DNA of 64,000 bases from Nitrosomonas eutropha (lineage in GTDB: Bacteria > Pseudomonadota > Gammaproteobacteria > Burkholderiales > Nitrosomonadaceae), in the NCBI RefSeq assembly GCF_900116685.1, contig NZ_FPBL01000009.1, positions 1 to 64,000 of the forward strand. The letters are read 5' to 3'. Both the position numbers and the translations under genes were made by a program. Below, piece after piece: positions 55,125 to 64,000 of the stretch. Positions within the stretch are counted from its first letter, which is position 1; each line of letters starts with the position of its first letter. The notes under the pieces were generated by a model. It had not been told where the DNA came from. It did no database searches and saw nothing but the letters and a program-made list of their open reading frames with translations.

Positions 55125-56939
55125 ATGACACGCCTGCTCCGTAATATCGCCATTATCGCCCATGTGGACCATGGCAAAACCACGATGGTGGATAAGCTGC
55201 TGCATCAGGCCGGCACCTTTGCTGCTCACCAGCACATTGCTGAACGGGTGATGGATTCTGATGATATTGAGCGCGAACGCGGAATCACGATTTTTTCCAA
55301 GAATTGTGCAATTGACTATGCTGGTGTACACATCAATATTGTGGATACCCCAGGCCACGCCGATTTTGGTGGAGAAGTCGAGCGTGTGCTGTCGATGGTA
55401 GATGGTGTGTTGTTACTGGTGGATGCGGTTGAGGGCCCTATGCCGCAAACCCGTTTCGTCACCCGCAAGGCGCTGGCAGCCGGTTTGCGCCCGATTGTGG
55501 TGATTAACAAGATAGATCGTCCCGGTGCCCGGCCGGACTGGGTGGTGAACCAGACATTTGATTTGTTCGATAAATTGAATGCTACCGAAGAACAACTGGA
55601 TTTCCCGGTGATCTACGCTTCCGGGCTCAATGGTTATGCCACATTGGATCCCAAACAACCCGGCAGCGATATGCGCCCGTTGTTTGATCTGATACTCAAG
55701 CATGTGCCGGTACCGGTGGGAGATCCTGATCAACCGCTGCAACTGCAAATCAGCGCACTTGATTACTCCAGTTTTGTGGGGCGTCTTGGTATTGGCAGAA
55801 TCAGTCGCGGCCGCCTGAAATCGGGGCAGGAAGTTATGGTGATGACGGGCGGGCAAACGTCGAAAAAAGCGCGTGTCAATCAGATATCTGGTTTTAGCGG
55901 GCTGGATCGAGTTCTGTTGAACGAAGCAGCTGCGGGCGAAATTGTGCTGATCAGTGGGATTGATGAGCTCAGTATTGGCACGACGCTAGCGGATACCGAT
56001 CGTCCGGAAGCCTTGCCGATGCCGAAGGTTGATGAACCAACGCTTTCAATGAATTTTCAGGTCAATACTTCACCTTTTGCCGGCAAGGAGGGTAAATTTA
56101 TTACCAGCCGTCAGTTGCGTGAGCGCCTTGAGAAAGAATTGCTGACCAATGTTGCATTAAAGCTGGAAGAAACCGGCGAAACTGATTCATTTCTTGTTTC
56201 CGGGCGTGGTGAGCTGCATTTGACAATTTTGCTTGAAAATATGCGTCGGGAAGGCTATGAGCTGGCGGTGTCTCGCCCCAAGGTGGTTATCCGGGAAATG
56301 GATGGCGTCAAGTGCGAACCGTTCGAGATATTGACTATTGATATCGATGAAACCAACCAGGGGGCGGTTATGGAGACATTGGGAACACGCCGTGGTGATC
56401 TGCTGGATATGGTAAGTGACGGGCGCGGCCGGGTCAGGTTGGATTATCGTATTCCTGCACGGGGCTTGATCGGATTCCAATCCGAATTTATGACACTGAC
56501 GCGCGGCACCGGCATCATAAGTCATATCTTCGATGAATACGCACCAATGCGGCCGGATATTGCTTCACGTAAAAATGGCGTGCTGATCTCGGCAGAATAT
56601 GGTGAGGTAGTGGCCTACGCGCTCTGGAAACTGCAGGAGCGTGGTCGTATGTTTGTCAGCCCCGGTGAGCCGGTCTATGAAGGGATGGTGATTGGCATAC
56701 ACAGCCGCGAGAATGATCTGGTCGTCAACCCGATCAAGGGCAAACAGCTGACTAATATCCGAGCGTCCGGCCATGATGAAGCGGTTGTATTGACGCCACC
56801 GATTCAGCTGACGTTGGAATCAGCAGTCGAATTTATTACGGATGACGAGCTGGTTGAGATTACCCCGAAAAGTCTCCGTATCCGTAAACGCTTCCTGCTG
56901 GAACACGAGCGTAAACGGGCAGGTCGCTCCATTGCCTGA
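55125..56939 (+). CDS. typA: Ribosome-associated GTPase TypA/BipA
   Basis: A 604-residue translational GTPase starting [20 protein letters not shown]; the frame is open back to 55092. G motifs: [15 protein letters not shown] (P-loop), [12 protein letters not shown] (switch), [15 protein letters not shown] and NKIDRPGA. C-terminal domains include [20 protein letters not shown] and the BipA end [20 protein letters not shown]. It assists 50S assembly and stress adaptation. Its stop overlaps the next start (TGATG). Confidence 0.95.
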   Translation: MTRLLRNIAIIAHVDHGKTTMVDKLLHQAGTFAAHQHIAERVMDSDDIERERGITIFSKNCAIDYAGVHINIVDTPGHADFGGEVERVLSMVDGVLLLVDAVEGPMPQTRFVTRKALAAGLRPIVVINKIDRPGARPDWVVNQTFDLFDKLNATEEQLDFPVIYASGLNGYATLDPKQPGSDMRPLFDLILKHVPVPVGDPDQPLQLQISALDYSSFVGRLGIGRISRGRLKSGQEVMVMTGGQTSKKARVNQISGFSGLDRVLLNEAAAGEIVLISGIDELSIGTTLADTDRPEALPMPKVDEPTLSMNFQVNTSPFAGKEGKFITSRQLRERLEKELLTNVALKLEETGETDSFLVSGRGELHLTILLENMRREGYELAVSRPKVVIREMDGVKCEPFEILTIDIDETNQGAVMETLGTRRGDLLDMVSDGRGRVRLDYRIPARGLIGFQSEFMTLTRGTGIISHIFDEYAPMRPDIASRKNGVLISAEYGEVVAYALWKLQERGRMFVSPGEPVYEGMVIGIHSRENDLVVNPIKGKQLTNIRASGHDEAVVLTPPIQLTLESAVEFITDDELVEITPKSLRIRKRFLLEHERKRAGRSIA

Positions 56940-57589
56940 TGTTTTTGGGCAGCAGGTATAAAAAACTGGTTCTATGGTATATCGCCGACCCCATGTGCTC
57001 GTGGTGCTGGGGGTTTGCGCCGGTTATCGAGCAAATCAGGCAGGAATATTCGGCAGCCTTGACTGTAGGGCTGATCCCCGGTGGACTGCGGCCAGGAACG
57101 AATGTGCCGCTTTTACCAGAAAAAAAAGTACAAATTCTGCAGCATTGGCATACGGTACATGCTGCGACCGGCCAGCCTTTTACCTTTGAAAACGCCCTGC
57201 CGGAAGGATTCATTTACGACACTGAGCCTGCCTGCCGAGGCATCGCCAGTGTGTCACTGATCGAATCGAAAAAAGTATTCTCCTTTTTTGCTGCGATACA
57301 GCACGCTTTTTATGTTGAACAGAAAGACGTGACGCAATTTTCCGTCCTGGTAAAACTTGCTGCTGATCTGGCTATATCAGAATTGCAGTTTGCTTCGGTA
57401 TTTCAATCGGATGAGGCGAAACAACAAACTTTGGCCGGCTTCCAGCGTGCTGCGCAATGGGGCATAAGCGGGTTTCCGGCACTTGTGGCCGAAAGCGGAA
57501 CAGATCGCTATTTGATCACTACGGGTTATCGTCCGATTAAATCACTGCGCCGATTGCTGGATACCTGGTTGCAACAGCATGGGGTTTGA
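56939..57589 (+). CDS. DsbA-family thioredoxin-fold protein
   Basis: A 216-residue protein with a near N-terminal CxxC in VLWYIADPMCSWCWGFAP, no signal peptide, and the C-terminal GISGFPALVAE cis-Pro segment. The pattern fits the FrnE/DSBA-like branch, cytoplasmic disulfide oxidoreductases. Specific substrate unknown. Translationally coupled to typA by one-base stop/start overlap. Confidence 0.85.
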   Translation: MFLGSRYKKLVLWYIADPMCSWCWGFAPVIEQIRQEYSAALTVGLIPGGLRPGTNVPLLPEKKVQILQHWHTVHAATGQPFTFENALPEGFIYDTEPACRGIASVSLIESKKVFSFFAAIQHAFYVEQKDVTQFSVLVKLAADLAISELQFASVFQSDEAKQQTLAGFQRAAQWGISGFPALVAESGTDRYLITTGYRPIKSLRRLLDTWLQQHGV

Positions 57590-57623
57590 TTAAGCTCGCG
57601 GGTTAAAGCTTTGACTGGCTTTT

Positions 57624-58439
57624 TTATTTTTGGCACTGCGCACAAAAAAAGCTGGATCGCTGTCCCTGGCGGGTTTTACTCACAAGTGCGCCACATTTCC
57701 GGCATGGCAGCCCCGCTCGCCCGTACACCCAATATTGTTGCTGAAAGCAACCGGGGCTGCCATCGCAATCAGTAAAATCGCGCAAGCTGCTCCCGCCTGC
57801 TTCAATTGCACGCTGCAAGGTCATTCTGACAGCATCAACCAATCTTGCACAAGTCGCCGTACTTAGACTGCTGGCGGCAATCAGGGGAGAAATGCCGGCA
57901 TGAAACAGGGCTTCATTAGCATAAATGTTACCTATGCCGACCACGATATGCTGATTCATGAGTGCTTCTTTGATGCTGACATTGCGCTTTTGTATTTTTT
58001 CATGCAGAAACAATCCATTAAAAGTATCACTCAGGGGTTCAGGCCCTAACTTTTGCAATAATGGATGTTGGTGAATATCCTCGTCCCACCACAGTATCGC
58101 ACCAAACCGTCGAGGATCACGAAAACGCAGCATTTTTTCATTATCCAGCCACAGTTCAAAATGATCATGTAGTAATGACGGCGTTGATACGGGTAGTACA
58201 CGCAAACTGCCCGACATGCCCAGATGTATGATAAGTGTGCCTTTGCTGCAAGCAAACAGAAGATATTTTGCTCGTCTAGTAATGGTGTTAATTCTTTGAC
58301 CGGGGAGCAGTGTGATCAATTCAGGCGATACCGGCCAGCGTAAAGCGTAATTTCGTATTTTTACCTGTGTAATGTATCTGCCGGCCAGGTGGGCATCTAT
58401 TCCACGCCGGGTGACTTCGACTTCAGGCAGTTCCGGCAT
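57624..58439 (-). CDS. mutM: Formamidopyrimidine-DNA glycosylase
   Basis: A 271-residue protein beginning [15 protein letters not shown]; the catalytic Pro and Glu are the first residues after Met. H2TH region: [21 protein letters not shown]-terminal zinc finger: [20 protein letters not shown] followed by CAQC. It removes 8-oxoguanine and nicks DNA. Length normal. It converges with the DsbA-like gene (35 bp) and follows the Gld-type operon on the minus strand. Confidence 0.97.
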   Translation of the reverse strand: MPELPEVEVTRRGIDAHLAGRYITQVKIRNYALRWPVSPELITLLPGQRINTITRRAKYLLFACSKGTLIIHLGMSGSLRVLPVSTPSLLHDHFELWLDNEKMLRFRDPRRFGAILWWDEDIHQHPLLQKLGPEPLSDTFNGLFLHEKIQKRNVSIKEALMNQHIVVGIGNIYANEALFHAGISPLIAASSLSTATCARLVDAVRMTLQRAIEAGGSSLRDFTDCDGSPGCFQQQYWVYGRAGLPCRKCGALVSKTRQGQRSSFFCAQCQK

Positions 58440-58484
58440 GATCTGACAAAAATTTGTAGCAAACAGCAGAAACTGGATTGCACG

Positions 58485-59837
58485 TCATCTGCGTTTGCGG
58501 TACCAGCTGATGAAGAGTCCACTTGCAAGAAATATCAGTGGCAGAGCGATGAGAAAACCAGTGGCGATCAGGGTTAATTGTAGCTCACTCAGCTCCAGTC
58601 GGCTGTCGATGGTGACACGCGGCTGAATCGAGATAAATGACTCATCTCCGGCGAGCCAATTAATCATATTCATACCTAAATCCAGATTACCGCCGTTACC
58701 GAGATAACTGTTGGCCAGAAAATGTCCGCTGCCAACGACGACAACCCGTTGTTCGCGATCTTCTACCACCCGGTTCAATGCGACGGCGATCCCCACCGGA
58801 CCCGCAACATCATTTTCCTCATCAAAACTGATTTCACCTTCCAGCGGGCCAGTTTCCACCCAACCCTGCGGAGCTGCTTCTGCCAGAGTGACACTGCGCC
58901 AATCGGTATTTTCCTCGGGAATGAGCTGGCGAGCAAAAGGAAATACCGTAATGAAATCAAAATTTTCTGTTACAGCATGTGAACCGTAAAGGGTTCCTAG
59001 CGCAAACGTTGATGGCACCCTCAGCCGATCTGCCTGGGGATCAACCACAACGCCGGGTGTCAATACAATGCCGAGTTTTTCAGCCAACGGCAGCAATCCA
59101 TACAAGGGGCCTGTATCTACCAGCCACAGCAAATTTCCACCTTTGGCAAGGTAATCCAGTATCTTTTTTACCTCCCCTTCCAGCAGTTCAGTCTGCGGGG
59201 ATGCAATAACCAGTATGCCGGTATCTGGAATCTCCGGTTGATCGGCAAAGCTGAAAGATTTGCTTTCAAAGCCGGTTTCCAGCAACTTCTTGTTAAAATT
59301 TCCCATATCACGCTGGGCGATACCATCCATTTTTCGCTCGCCATGGCCAGACAATACCTGCAACTGTTTTTTTCCGGTACGCGCCAATCGAACCAATGCG
59401 TTCGAAAATGCTTGTTCGTTAATGGTAGCAAGACGCTCTTTGCGTTCCTTGAAACTGATGACAATTTCGCCATTAAGTCTGACACCTGCGCTTTGCGCCT
59501 GCTGCGGCTGTTCTACCGGATCAATGAAATTCAGGATCAGATCAGGTTTAATTCGTTGATAAACGCTGACGAAGTTGCTGATGATTCCGCGAATATCGCC
59601 CAGTTGCAAATCCTGTTGTGTTGCATAAACGGTAATTTGTACCGGGCCGTCAAACTTTTGCAATATATCGATGCTGGCCTGGCTCAAGCTATTGCGATTA
59701 TTCTGACTGAGATCCCACTGTGTACGAAACTCCAGCGCGAGATAACCCAGCACGCCCGTTAATACCAGGAACAAGGCAATGAATAGATCGTTTTGCCAGC
59801 GGGATCGTAATCCTGATTTTTTGTTAAACGTGGTCAT
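58485..59837 (-). CDS. GldG-type ABC transporter auxiliary membrane protein
   Basis: A 450-residue protein with one N-terminal membrane segment (LFIALFLVLTGVLGYLALEF), a large periplasmic ABC-associated domain (GPVQITVYATQQDLQLGDIR, VLSGHGERKMDGIAQRDMGN and LLWLVDTGPLYGLLPLAEKL) and a C-terminal segment (LTLIATGFLIALPLIFLASG) ending in a basic tail. This is the GldG / DUF4350-like pattern. In flavobacteria GldAFG supports gliding; in proteobacteria the role is unknown. Third gene of a three-gene operon with the permease and ATPase upstream. Confidence 0.85.
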   Translation of the reverse strand: MTTFNKKSGLRSRWQNDLFIALFLVLTGVLGYLALEFRTQWDLSQNNRNSLSQASIDILQKFDGPVQITVYATQQDLQLGDIRGIISNFVSVYQRIKPDLILNFIDPVEQPQQAQSAGVRLNGEIVISFKERKERLATINEQAFSNALVRLARTGKKQLQVLSGHGERKMDGIAQRDMGNFNKKLLETGFESKSFSFADQPEIPDTGILVIASPQTELLEGEVKKILDYLAKGGNLLWLVDTGPLYGLLPLAEKLGIVLTPGVVVDPQADRLRVPSTFALGTLYGSHAVTENFDFITVFPFARQLIPEENTDWRSVTLAEAAPQGWVETGPLEGEISFDEENDVAGPVGIAVALNRVVEDREQRVVVVGSGHFLANSYLGNGGNLDLGMNMINWLAGDESFISIQPRVTIDSRLELSELQLTLIATGFLIALPLIFLASGLFISWYRKRR

Positions 59838-59860
59838 AAAAAACCGGTTGGATCAGAAAC

Positions 59861-60607
59861 TTAGCCATTCAGCCGCTCCCCATCCAGATGGTATATGGTC
59901 AGTATCAGAAAGGTGATGGCAAAAAGAAGAAGAAAAGTCAGGCTGAACGTATCAATTAGACCAATATTGAAGTTTTCAAAATGTCTGAACAGGGAAAAAT
60001 GGCGCACAGCACTTTCTGATTCGATGGTCACGATATCCATTACCCATAAGCACAGCAACACCCCCGAACTGCCCAGCGCGGCAATGGCCGGGTAGGACGT
60101 GAGGCTGGAAATATACAGCCCCAGCGAAGCGAAACAACTTGCCAGCAAAATCAGCCCGATTACATTACTGCCCAGCAGCCCGAAATCCAGCATGCCCCCT
60201 GTCAATAATGAAATGGATAGCATGACTATTAACAGCGGTATCAGACAGAAAAAAATCATGAGTGCCAGAAACTTGCCCAGCACGATGGCTGGTATGGAAA
60301 CCGGTGCTGAAATCAGCATGACCAGCGTATGGTTACGGCGCTCTTCTGCGAATAAGCGCATGCTTAGTACAGGGGTTACTGCCAGGAGTACGATGGAAGC
60401 TATGGAAAATACCGGTGCTACGATGACTTCAGTTATCCCCGGTGGATTGGCGAGTTGCGCTAGTTGAGACTGTATTTCGAGGAAGGTATTTAGCCGCCCC
60501 AGAAATACCCAGGCCAGAACCAGTTGCATCACTGCCAGAAAAACCCACACCAGCGATGATGCGAATAACAACTTGAGTTCCTTACTGGCGATAGTAAACA
60601 TCGTCAT
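59861..60607 (-). CDS. ABC-2 type permease (GldF-like)
   Basis: A 248-residue permease with six hydrophobic helices, for example LVWVFLAVMQLVLAWVFLGR, IASIVLLAVTPVLSMRLFAE and FFCLIPLLIVMLSISLLTGG. The FAEERRNHTLVMLISAPVS loop is the ABC-2 coupling helix region. It forms the membrane part of a transporter with the ATPase encoded upstream (4-bp overlap). Substrate unknown. Confidence 0.88.
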   Translation of the reverse strand: MTMFTIASKELKLLFASSLVWVFLAVMQLVLAWVFLGRLNTFLEIQSQLAQLANPPGITEVIVAPVFSIASIVLLAVTPVLSMRLFAEERRNHTLVMLISAPVSIPAIVLGKFLALMIFFCLIPLLIVMLSISLLTGGMLDFGLLGSNVIGLILLASCFASLGLYISSLTSYPAIAALGSSGVLLCLWVMDIVTIESESAVRHFSLFRHFENFNIGLIDTFSLTFLLLFAITFLILTIYHLDGERLNG

Positions 60608-61362
60608 TGCGCCCGTTCCCGGGCAGGTGCATTCTCTGCCGTGAGTTGCGTAAATATCTTTTCCAGGTGCATGTTTCGCCGTTTCAGGTTGTCCAGATTG
60701 TCGTCCAGTACCAGCCTGCCCTGGTGCATGATTTGTACGCGGTTACATACACTTTCTACTTCCGAGAGGATGTGGGAGGAAAGAATAATGGCGTGAGTTT
60801 TACCGAGTTCGCGAATCAGTGCGCGTACTTTTTGCATTTGGTTTGGATCAAGACCGACAGTTGGTTCATCCATAATAATCAGTTGTGGCCGGTGAATAAT
60901 TGCCTGGGCAATCGCAACCCGCTGTTGATAGCCTTTCGACAAAATACCAATCAGCCGCTTTCCCACATCACCCAGTTCACATTGTTGTTTTACCTCATCC
61001 AGTGCAATTTGTACCGATGTGCTGGCAAGACCATGCAGCCGAGCAGCAAACCGTAAATACTCATCTACCGTCAGTTCTTTATAGAGAGGAGGTATTTCAG
61101 GCAGATAACCAATATAACGTTTTGCTTCAAGCGGATTTTTCAGTAAGTCTACCCCGCAAATCCGGACGCTCCCGCTGCTGGGAGCGAGATTACCGGTCAA
61201 CATCCGCATGGTGGTGCTTTTGCCGGCACCATTTGGGCCCAGAAATCCGAGGACATCCCCACAGTCTAATTTCAGGTTTACCTCGTGCACGACAACACGA
61301 TGGCCGAAGCAGCGTCTTAAACCATCCGCCTCAATAACTGGATATGTATTATTTGGGGTCAC
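60604..61362 (-). CDS. ABC transporter ATPase (GldA-like)
   Basis: A 252-residue ATPase: Walker A GPNGAGKSTTMRML, Q loop YLPEIPPLY, signature LSKGYQQRVAIAQAI (the LSxGxxQR type), Walker B LIIMDEPTVGLDP and switch LSSHILSEVES. GTG start codon. First gene of the three-gene GldAFG-like operon; divergent from the OmpA gene. Confidence 0.93.
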   Translation of the reverse strand: MTPNNTYPVIEADGLRRCFGHRVVVHEVNLKLDCGDVLGFLGPNGAGKSTTMRMLTGNLAPSSGSVRICGVDLLKNPLEAKRYIGYLPEIPPLYKELTVDEYLRFAARLHGLASTSVQIALDEVKQQCELGDVGKRLIGILSKGYQQRVAIAQAIIHRPQLIIMDEPTVGLDPNQMQKVRALIRELGKTHAIILSSHILSEVESVCNRVQIMHQGRLVLDDNLDNLKRRNMHLEKIFTQLTAENAPARERAQ

Positions 61363-61720
61363 GGCAATATTAATTATCAGATTTGCATATTATATTACTT
61401 GCTCTGCCAGATTTTTCGGCTAAAAATAAGATCTTGGCTGACTCTGTAATTGCCGTGTTGTTTATGGAGTGTGTATCGTTAAAAGCGCGCGAAGGTTTGT
61501 CCGCATTGAGCTATGTGGTTTGATACAGTGTTGTGCAGAAGATACACTTCGGTTTGACAAAGATAAAAGGATCAACTCATAATCGCTGCCGGTAGTATGC
61601 GAGCAATGCTGATCTGATTACGATGGGCGGGAGAGTCGTAACAGTATGAATGATCGTATAAAAAATTGATCGTGGGTGGTTGTGATACAGGTTTTTATAC
61701 TTAAGAACAAGGACAATAGC
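61363..61720. other. 358-bp divergent spacer between the ABC ATPase and OmpA genes
   Basis: Presumably contains two divergent promoters. I see no small gene or RNA. A purine-rich AAGGAC site lies just before the OmpA ATG. Confidence 0.4.
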
Positions 61721-62416
61721 ATGAAAAAAATGATATTAGCCAGGAAATATCTGATGGGAGCCGTTATTTTGCCCGGATTGCTGGCATCCGGGATTGTAAT
61801 GGCTGATTTACATGAAGAACAAAGACAAGGCTTCAGCGCGGCAGATAAAGCTGAAGCCTATGCAGTGGATGATAACGGAGTTGTCGCCAGAAACTCAACG
61901 GGTCTATGCTGGCGCACCGGCTACTGGACACCTGCCAAGGCCATTTATGAATGTGATCCTGATCTGGTCAAGCAACCGGAGCAAGTTGTTGAGGCCCCGC
62001 CACCGGTAGTGCCGGTCGTGACTGAACCTGAGAAAGTATCTTTCTCGGCAGATGCATTGTTTGATTTTGACAAGGCTGTTCTGAAACCAACAGGTATGCA
62101 GGCGCTGGATGATTTTTCCAGAAACCTGCAAGGGGTAAATTACGATTTGATCATCGCTGTAGGCTATACTGATCGTATCGGCTCGGAAGCTTATAATAAG
62201 AAACTTTCTGTGAGACGCGCAGAAGCCGTCAAAAATTATCTGGTTTCCAAGGGAATCGGTGCCGATCGTATCTTTACCGATGGTAAAGGTAAATCCAACC
62301 CGGTTACCGGTGATTCTTGCCAGGGCACTAAAGCAACCAGAACATTGATTAATTGCCTGGCACCGGATCGTCGTGTGGAAATTGAAGTGGCTGGTACGAG
62401 AGAAACCATTAACTAA
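61721..62416 (+). CDS. OmpA-family outer-membrane protein
   Basis: A 231-residue protein starting MKKMILARKYLMGAVILPG; the frame extends upstream but this ATG has the ribosome-binding site. A signal peptide ends IVMA|D. The N-terminal half is short and lacks a full beta barrel; a Pro/Val hinge (PPPVVPVVTEP) precedes an OmpA C-terminal domain with LFDFDKAVLKPTGMQALDDF, AVGYTDRIGSEAYNKKLSVR, RAEAVKNYLVSKGI and DRRVEIEV. It binds peptidoglycan and links it to the outer membrane. A clear terminator follows. Confidence 0.9.
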   Translation: MKKMILARKYLMGAVILPGLLASGIVMADLHEEQRQGFSAADKAEAYAVDDNGVVARNSTGLCWRTGYWTPAKAIYECDPDLVKQPEQVVEAPPPVVPVVTEPEKVSFSADALFDFDKAVLKPTGMQALDDFSRNLQGVNYDLIIAVGYTDRIGSEAYNKKLSVRRAEAVKNYLVSKGIGADRIFTDGKGKSNPVTGDSCQGTKATRTLINCLAPDRRVEIEVAGTRETIN

Positions 62417-62447
62417 AAGTTATTTCGTATCCAACTTGGATCATCTA

Positions 62448-62475
62448 AAAGCCCTGCCAGCGCGCAGGGCTTTTT
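62448..62475 (+). terminator. Rho-independent terminator of the OmpA gene
   Basis: AAAGCCCTGC and GCAGGGCTTT form a 10-bp stem around a six-base loop, followed by a T run (TTTTT in total). It lies about 30 bp after the stop codon. Confidence 0.9.
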
Positions 62476-62638
62476 GCTATGAAAGCATGAAAAGTGACTG
62501 CCCGCATTAATCATCGATCGTTCAAGCGGATATTGCCGGGTAATCGAGAACTTGTTACCCTGAACAGAGCTGAACTATTCAGGGATGCAGCTGTCGGCAA
62601 AAGTATCTTTCCAGTTAAATTTGCAGGTAAATTATTGT

Positions 62639-63343
62639 ATGAAAAATGATGGCATCAACGCAGATCCAATGGAGCTGGAGAAATTCAGTCAACTGGCGCA
62701 TCACTGGTGGGATCCAAACAGCGAATTCAAACCGTTACATGAAATCAATCCGCTTCGATTGAACTATATTGACGAAATTGCAGGATTAGATGGAAAAACA
62801 GTTATCGATGTCGGTTGTGGCGGCGGGATATTATCCGAATCCATGGCGGCACGCGGTGCCAAGGTGACTGGGATTGACCTGAGCGACAAGGCGCTGAAAG
62901 TAGCAAAATTGCATCTTCTGGAAAGCGGTCATCAGGTTGATTATCGTAAAATAACTGTGGAAGCGCTTGCGGCTGAGCTTCCTCAGTATTATGACATTGT
63001 TACCTGCATGGAAATGCTGGAGCATGTGCCGGATCCTGCCAGCGTAATTCAATCATGTGCCCGCCTTGTAAAAAATGGTGGATGGGTATTTTTCTCGACG
63101 CTAAACCGCAATCCAAAAGCGTATCTTTATGCCATCATCGGTGCTGAATACGTTCTTCGATTGCTGCCACGAGGAACGCATGAGTACGCGAAATTTATCA
63201 AACCTTCCGAACTGGCGCACATGGCACGTACTGCCGGATTGATGGAATCCGGGATTATCGGCATGACCTACAATCCAATCACAAAAACCTACGCTCTGGA
63301 AGCCAATACCAGTGTCAACTACATCATGACATTTCAAGCCTGA
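62639..63343 (+). CDS. ubiG: Ubiquinone biosynthesis O-methyltransferase
   Basis: A 234-residue SAM-dependent methyltransferase starting [18 protein letters not shown]; the frame is open to 62585 upstream but homologues start near this ATG. Motifs: [20 protein letters not shown] (UbiG N-terminal signature), [20 protein letters not shown] (SAM loop), [22 protein letters not shown] and [13 protein letters not shown]. It does both O-methylations of ubiquinone. The gph gene follows after 28 bp, the usual ubiG-gph pair. Confidence 0.95.
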   Translation: MKNDGINADPMELEKFSQLAHHWWDPNSEFKPLHEINPLRLNYIDEIAGLDGKTVIDVGCGGGILSESMAARGAKVTGIDLSDKALKVAKLHLLESGHQVDYRKITVEALAAELPQYYDIVTCMEMLEHVPDPASVIQSCARLVKNGGWVFFSTLNRNPKAYLYAIIGAEYVLRLLPRGTHEYAKFIKPSELAHMARTAGLMESGIIGMTYNPITKTYALEANTSVNYIMTFQA

Positions 63344-63371
63344 TGCAATCAAGATACATTAAGTATTATTG

Positions 63372-64000
63372 ATGGCCAGAAAAGCTGTCCTGTTCGATTT
63401 CGACGGAACCATTGCGGACACAGCACCGGATCTTGGTCGTGCACTCAACCGACAGCGTATTGCGCGCGATCAACCGCCTTTGCCGATCGAACTGATCCGT
63501 ACCGTTGCTTCTGCTGGTGCACGCGGGTTGTTGAATCTTGGTTTTGGCCTGAAACCGGATGATCCTGGTTACCAGGTCATGCGGGAGGAATTTCTCTCTT
63601 TTTATACCGAACAGCTTTGCCAGGATACTCGCCTGTTTCCAGGTATCCCTGAGTTACTGGAACAACTGGATGATCAGGCCATTCCATGGGGAATCGTCAC
63701 TAATAAACCGGCAAGATTCACCCGGCCGCTCATACATCTGCTTGGATTACATCACCGTGTGGCCTGTATTATCAGTGGAGATGACACTGCTTACACCAAG
63801 CCTCATCCGGAACCATTGCTTACTGCTTGCCGTCAGATAAACACAGTTCCTGATCACTGTATTTATCTGGGAGATGATATTCGTGATGTGCAAGCCAGCC
63901 TTGCTGCCGGAGTAAAACCGATCGTGGCGCTTTATGGCTATCTCGGCACCGGTGATCCACCGGAAACATGGGGAGCATTTGAACTAATTAACCACCCGGG
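63372..64000 (+). CDS. gph: Phosphoglycolate phosphatase, 3' end cut by window
   Basis: Starts ATG at 63372 (MARKAVLFDFDGTIADTAPD) and stays open to the last base, giving 209 codons; family members have about 220-230, so only the tail is missing. HAD motifs: DFDGT (motif I, nucleophile Asp), VTNKPARFT (motif II), KPHPEPLL (motif III, Lys) and YLGDDIRDVQASLAAG (motif IV). It dephosphorylates 2-phosphoglycolate from DNA repair or oxygenation. Runs with ubiG as an operon. Confidence 0.9.
   Translation, partial: MARKAVLFDFDGTIADTAPDLGRALNRQRIARDQPPLPIELIRTVASAGARGLLNLGFGLKPDDPGYQVMREEFLSFYTEQLCQDTRLFPGIPELLEQLDDQAIPWGIVTNKPARFTRPLIHLLGLHHRVACIISGDDTAYTKPHPEPLLTACRQINTVPDHCIYLGDDIRDVQASLAAGVKPIVALYGYLGTGDPPETWGAFELINHP

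Overview
The window looks like the replication-origin region of an ammonia-oxidising betaproteobacterium of the genus Nitrosomonas. The strongest marker is an intact cytochrome P460 gene (22459-23055), a hydroxylamine/NO-detoxifying haem protein characteristic of Nitrosomonas. The surroundings are Gram-negative: porin, OmpA, UbiG, exosortase-associated protein, TauE-type exporter. The genus call is inference from gene content; I could not run a comparison.

Layout. 1-3295 is an accessory strip: the end of an Rpn-type nuclease gene, an intact BrnT/BrnA-like toxin-antitoxin pair with a palindromic operator, a doubly broken vapBC pair, a ParE-like remnant, and two clusters of REP-type palindromic repeats. 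3296-6722 holds an ABC-F ATPase, an orphan RHH antitoxin and a polysaccharide-export permease gene interrupted by a nonsense codon. 6723-10679 (minus strand) holds the NAD(P)HX repair enzyme, a GFA-family protein, a small GDCCVxC zinc-ribbon protein and a large dihaem cytochrome. 11021-22370 holds purL, a ChaN-PDZ protein, a QseE/QseG/QseF-type two-component operon (minus) and trpGDC. 22459-31115 holds P460, recJ, a MgtC-like membrane protein, mfd, then on the minus strand an exosortase-associated protein, ferredoxin and a Gly-Cys-Leu tRNA cluster. 31255-37702 (minus) is the origin block dnaA-dnaN-gyrB, followed downstream by a DUF454 gene and a pseudouridine synthase; an AT-rich spacer with a perfect DnaA box lies between dnaA and dnaN.

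38090-40415 encodes an L,D-transpeptidase and a DUF882 peptidase-like protein (cell wall). 40501-45419 is a divergent sulfide/persulfide module: persulfide dioxygenase-like MBL protein (minus), then two half-size YeeE/YedE channels, a SqrR/BigR-type ArsR repressor, a DUF442::sulfide:quinone oxidoreductase fusion and a TauE-type exporter. 45441-49017 encodes Hsp15-like protein, RecQ and a porin. 49198-49488 is RNase P RNA (minus). 49818-54992 (minus) is the riboflavin/thiamine/NusB block. 55125-57589 holds typA and a DsbA-like protein. 57624-61362 (minus) holds mutM and a Gld-type ABC transporter operon. 61721-64000 holds an OmpA protein, ubiG and a gph gene cut by the window end.

Structure not explained by genes: a roughly 145-bp MITE-like palindromic element in three copies (10708, 49572, 53136), one of which helps form the stop codon of the ribB-type gene; a different 103-bp element with 20-bp terminal inverted repeats (49716) abutting the stop codon of pncC; several REP arrays; and three copies of an 8-mer upstream of the porin. 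The decayed genes (vapB, vapC, parE-like, wzm-like) sit together in the first 6.4 kb, next to the REP clusters.
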